A DNA stretch of 64,000 bases, from NCBI GenBank assembly GCA_016868855.1, contig VGFP01000003.1, positions 1 through 64,000 of the forward strand. The letters run 5' to 3'. The translations under genes were made by a program, and so were the position numbers. The stretch comes from Bacteroidota bacterium (GTDB taxonomy: Bacteria > Bacteroidota > Bacteroidia > Chitinophagales > Chitinophagaceae). The first letter of the stretch is position 1. Each line of letters opens with the position of its first letter. This document shows positions 62,169-64,000 of the stretch, in pieces. The notes beneath the pieces are model-generated. The model saw only the letters and a list, made by a program, of their open reading frames with translations, was not told where the DNA came from and did no database searches.

Positions 62169-63506
62169 TTATAATTCCTTCACTGCTTTTTTAAATTGTT
62201 GACCTCTGTCCTCATAGTTCTTGAATAAATCAAAGCTTGCACAAGCTGGACTGAGCAATACAACATCTCCTTTTTGTGAGACCTCATAAGCTCTTTTTAC
62301 AGCATCTTCTGCAGTAGCTGTATCAATTATTTTTCCTACAACACCATCAAAGACTGCATGGATTTTAGAATTATCAACCCCCATGCATACAATTGCTTTC
62401 ACTTTTTCTGCAACCATGTCTTTGATCAATTCATAATCATTTCCCTTGTCAACGCCCCCCAAAATCAGTGTCACAGGTTTTTCCATGCTTTCCAATGCGA
62501 ACCATGTACTGTTTACATTGGTAGCTTTTGAATCATTGATAAAATCAATTCCCCTTACAGTTGCAACCATTTCCATGCGATGTTCAAGGCTCTCAAAGGA
62601 TGCGACTGCATCTCTTATTTTCTCTTTACGTATGCCAATCACAGATCCTGCAACTGCTGCTGCCATGGAATTGTACTGATTGTGCTTTCCTTTGAGTGCG
62701 AAATCAAAAATGCTCATGGAAAATGAATCACCGTGGGATAGAGTCATTTTACCGTCCTTGATGTGTGCTCCTTTTGGCATTTCTCTTTGCATACTGATGG
62801 GGAGTGTTTTAGAATGAATGGGGTAATGAGTAAGTTGAGCAGCAGTTACAGGATCGTCGGCATTGTAAATGAAGAAATCCAGTGCTGTTTGATTCTTTGT
62901 GATATTGAATTTTGAACGTATATATTTATTGAAATCATAATCATATCTGTCCAAATGATCTTCAGTGATATTGGTAAGCACCGCAACATCTGGCCTGAAG
63001 GATATGATATCATCCAATTGGAAACTGCTTATTTCAACCACATACAATGGCTTGGGGTCGATGGCCATTTGCCGAGCGATGGAATTGCCTATATTCCCCA
63101 CCAGCGCACAATCCATGCCGCCTTTTTTACAGATTTGATAAATAAGTGATGTGGTGGTTGTTTTACCGTTGCTGCCCGTGATGCCGATGATTTTACTATT
63201 CCCTTTGTGACGGTATGCCAATTCCATCTCACTAATGATCTGAATGCCCTGCTGTACAATCTTTTTTACTATTTCAGTTTTATGGGAGATACCCGGACTC
63301 TTCATCACTACCAATGCATCCAGCATTCTTGTATAATCATGTGAACCTTGTTCGAACTCTATTTGATTTTCTAAAAGTTCCTTTTCAAAATGTGGTTGGA
63401 TTTTTCCGCCATCAGATACGAACACATCATACCCCTGTTGTTTGCACAACAAGGCAGCGCCTAATCCGCTTTCACCTGCTCCCAATATGACAATCTTTTT
63501 ACTCAT
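62169..63506 (-). CDS. murD: UDP-N-acetylmuramoyl-L-alanine--D-glutamate ligase
   Basis: Adds D-Glu to the peptide stem. The 445-residue ligase has the N-terminal motif ILGAGESGLGAALL at 7-20, ATP loop GITGSNGKTTTTS around 108-120, NITEDHLDRYDYDF, and INDSKATNVNSTWFALESM. It is 2 bases after mraY and 3 before ftsW. Confidence 0.97.
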   Translation of the reverse strand: MSKKIVILGAGESGLGAALLCKQQGYDVFVSDGGKIQPHFEKELLENQIEFEQGSHDYTRMLDALVVMKSPGISHKTEIVKKIVQQGIQIISEMELAYRHKGNSKIIGITGSNGKTTTTSLIYQICKKGGMDCALVGNIGNSIARQMAIDPKPLYVVEISSFQLDDIISFRPDVAVLTNITEDHLDRYDYDFNKYIRSKFNITKNQTALDFFIYNADDPVTAAQLTHYPIHSKTLPISMQREMPKGAHIKDGKMTLSHGDSFSMSIFDFALKGKHNQYNSMAAAVAGSVIGIRKEKIRDAVASFESLEHRMEMVATVRGIDFINDSKATNVNSTWFALESMEKPVTLILGGVDKGNDYELIKDMVAEKVKAIVCMGVDNSKIHAVFDGVVGKIIDTATAEDAVKRAYEVSQKGDVVLLSPACASFDLFKNYEDRGQQFKKAVKEL

Positions 63507-63508
63507 TC

Positions 63509-64000
63509 TTATCTCATCTTTAATGACATAACAGCAAATACCACAAACAACAAAGTGATGATCCAGAATCGCAGTGCTATCTTGCTTTCATGGTATCCCT
63601 TTTTTTGAAAATGATGATGCAAGGGGCTCATCAAAAAAACCCTTCTTCCTTCACCATATTTTTTCTTTGTGTATTTGAAGTAGCTTACCTGAATAATTAC
63701 GCTCAGATTTTCTACCAGAAAAACAGCACAGAAAATGGGAATGAGCAATTCTTTTCTAACCATGATGGCAAGAGAGGCAATGATTCCACCCAAAGCAAGA
63801 CTTCCGGTATCTCCCATGAAAACCTGGGCGGGATATGTATTGTACCACAAGAAACCGATACAGGCACCTATCATTGCAGCGATAAATATGGATACCTCAC
63901 CCAAATTGGGTATGTACATAATGTTCAGGTAATCAGCAAAAATGAGATTTCCGCTTGCGTATGCAAACAAAGCAAGACAAACACCAATGATAGCAGAAAC
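63509..64000 (-). CDS. mraY: Phospho-N-acetylmuramoyl-pentapeptide-transferase (5' part outside window)
   Basis: Makes lipid I. Only the C-terminal 163 residues are inside the window; the frame is open to the last base ([18 protein letters not shown]...), so the gene continues to the right. Visible are [15 protein letters not shown] with the catalytic-site Asp, and the conserved triple-His [15 protein letters not shown], then the last helix. It is the most upstream dcw gene seen here. Confidence 0.96.
   Translation of the reverse strand, partial: VSAIIGVCLALFAYASGNLIFADYLNIMYIPNLGEVSIFIAAMIGACIGFLWYNTYPAQVFMGDTGSLALGGIIASLAIMVRKELLIPIFCAVFLVENLSVIIQVSYFKYTKKKYGEGRRVFLMSPLHHHFQKKGYHESKIALRFWIITLLFVVFAVMSLKMR

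Noticed and set aside
1-64000. tRNA, rRNA, CRISPR array, insertion sequence or prophage
   Set aside because: Intergenic gaps are short (the largest are 323 and 284 bases) and none shows clover-leaf genes, spaced repeats, transposase frames or phage genes by eye.

Overview
The window looks like ordinary core chromosome of a Bacteroidota bacterium, most likely a member of the Chitinophagales (inference from protein style, not from a search). Supporting signs are: Bacteroidota-type promoters (TAnnTTTG -7 elements), few recognisable Shine-Dalgarno sites, an ExbB-ExbD-ExbD-TonB operon, a short NuoG, FtsZ with a very long acidic tail, DUF5117/DUF5118-type zinc metalloprotease, DUF5916 barrel protein, and a GH109-type oxidoreductase-fold enzyme. 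I see no rRNA or tRNA genes, insertion sequences, prophage, CRISPR array or island-like composition.

Layout. 1-1367: mnmE (tRNA modification), cut only at its last codon. 1454-4474: tonB-exbD-exbD-exbB energy-transducing operon, read right to left. 4759-7317: secreted zinc metalloprotease, convergent with a lone ABC-type permease (7407-8690). 8775-21865: complete 14-gene nuo operon (nuoA to nuoN, all minus strand) for complex I, with one promoter before nuoA. 21959-24788: TPR lipoprotein-type secreted protein, a PstS-like lipoprotein and a small membrane protein. 24925-26769: low-molecular-weight phosphatase and hisS on the plus strand. 26759-33847: a minus-strand RNA and translation block (rluA-like, rluB-like, rlmN, peroxiredoxin, dinB, rimM, rpsP, ffh). 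34171-39342: plus-strand genes for a START-like protein, LptF/G-type permease, exported superoxide dismutase, M20 dipeptidase, Hsp15-like S4 protein and trmD. 39339-40592: PlsC-type acyltransferase. 40693-44363: DUF5916 protein and GH109-type enzyme. 44408-52187: minus-strand Asp-box (BNR) repeat protein, a bifunctional beta-oxidation enzyme and metG. 52273-53181: LD-carboxypeptidase. 53178-64000: a TIGR01777-type epimerase and the dcw division/cell-wall cluster read right to left as mraY-murD-ftsW-murG-murC-ftsQ-ftsA-ftsZ, with mraY cut by the window edge.

How it fits together. The nuo operon supplies the proton gradient that ExbB/ExbD/TonB spend to drive outer-membrane import. The dcw cluster makes lipid II and the division ring. 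The RNA-modification genes (mnmE, rluA-like, rluB-like, rlmN, trmD) with rimM, rpsP, ffh, hisS and metG serve translation. Several envelope genes (metalloprotease, DUF5916, GH109, Asp-box protein) fit a polymer- and protein-degrading lifestyle.

No exotic new system is evident. The most unusual signals are small: a pseudouridine synthase with no ATG/GTG/TTG start that seems to begin at ATT, overlapping the preceding stop codon; a terminator whose U-run abuts the rimM start; -7 promoter elements placed so close to ATG that leaderless mRNAs are predicted; and a 17-bp operator-like palindrome in front of the M20 peptidase gene.
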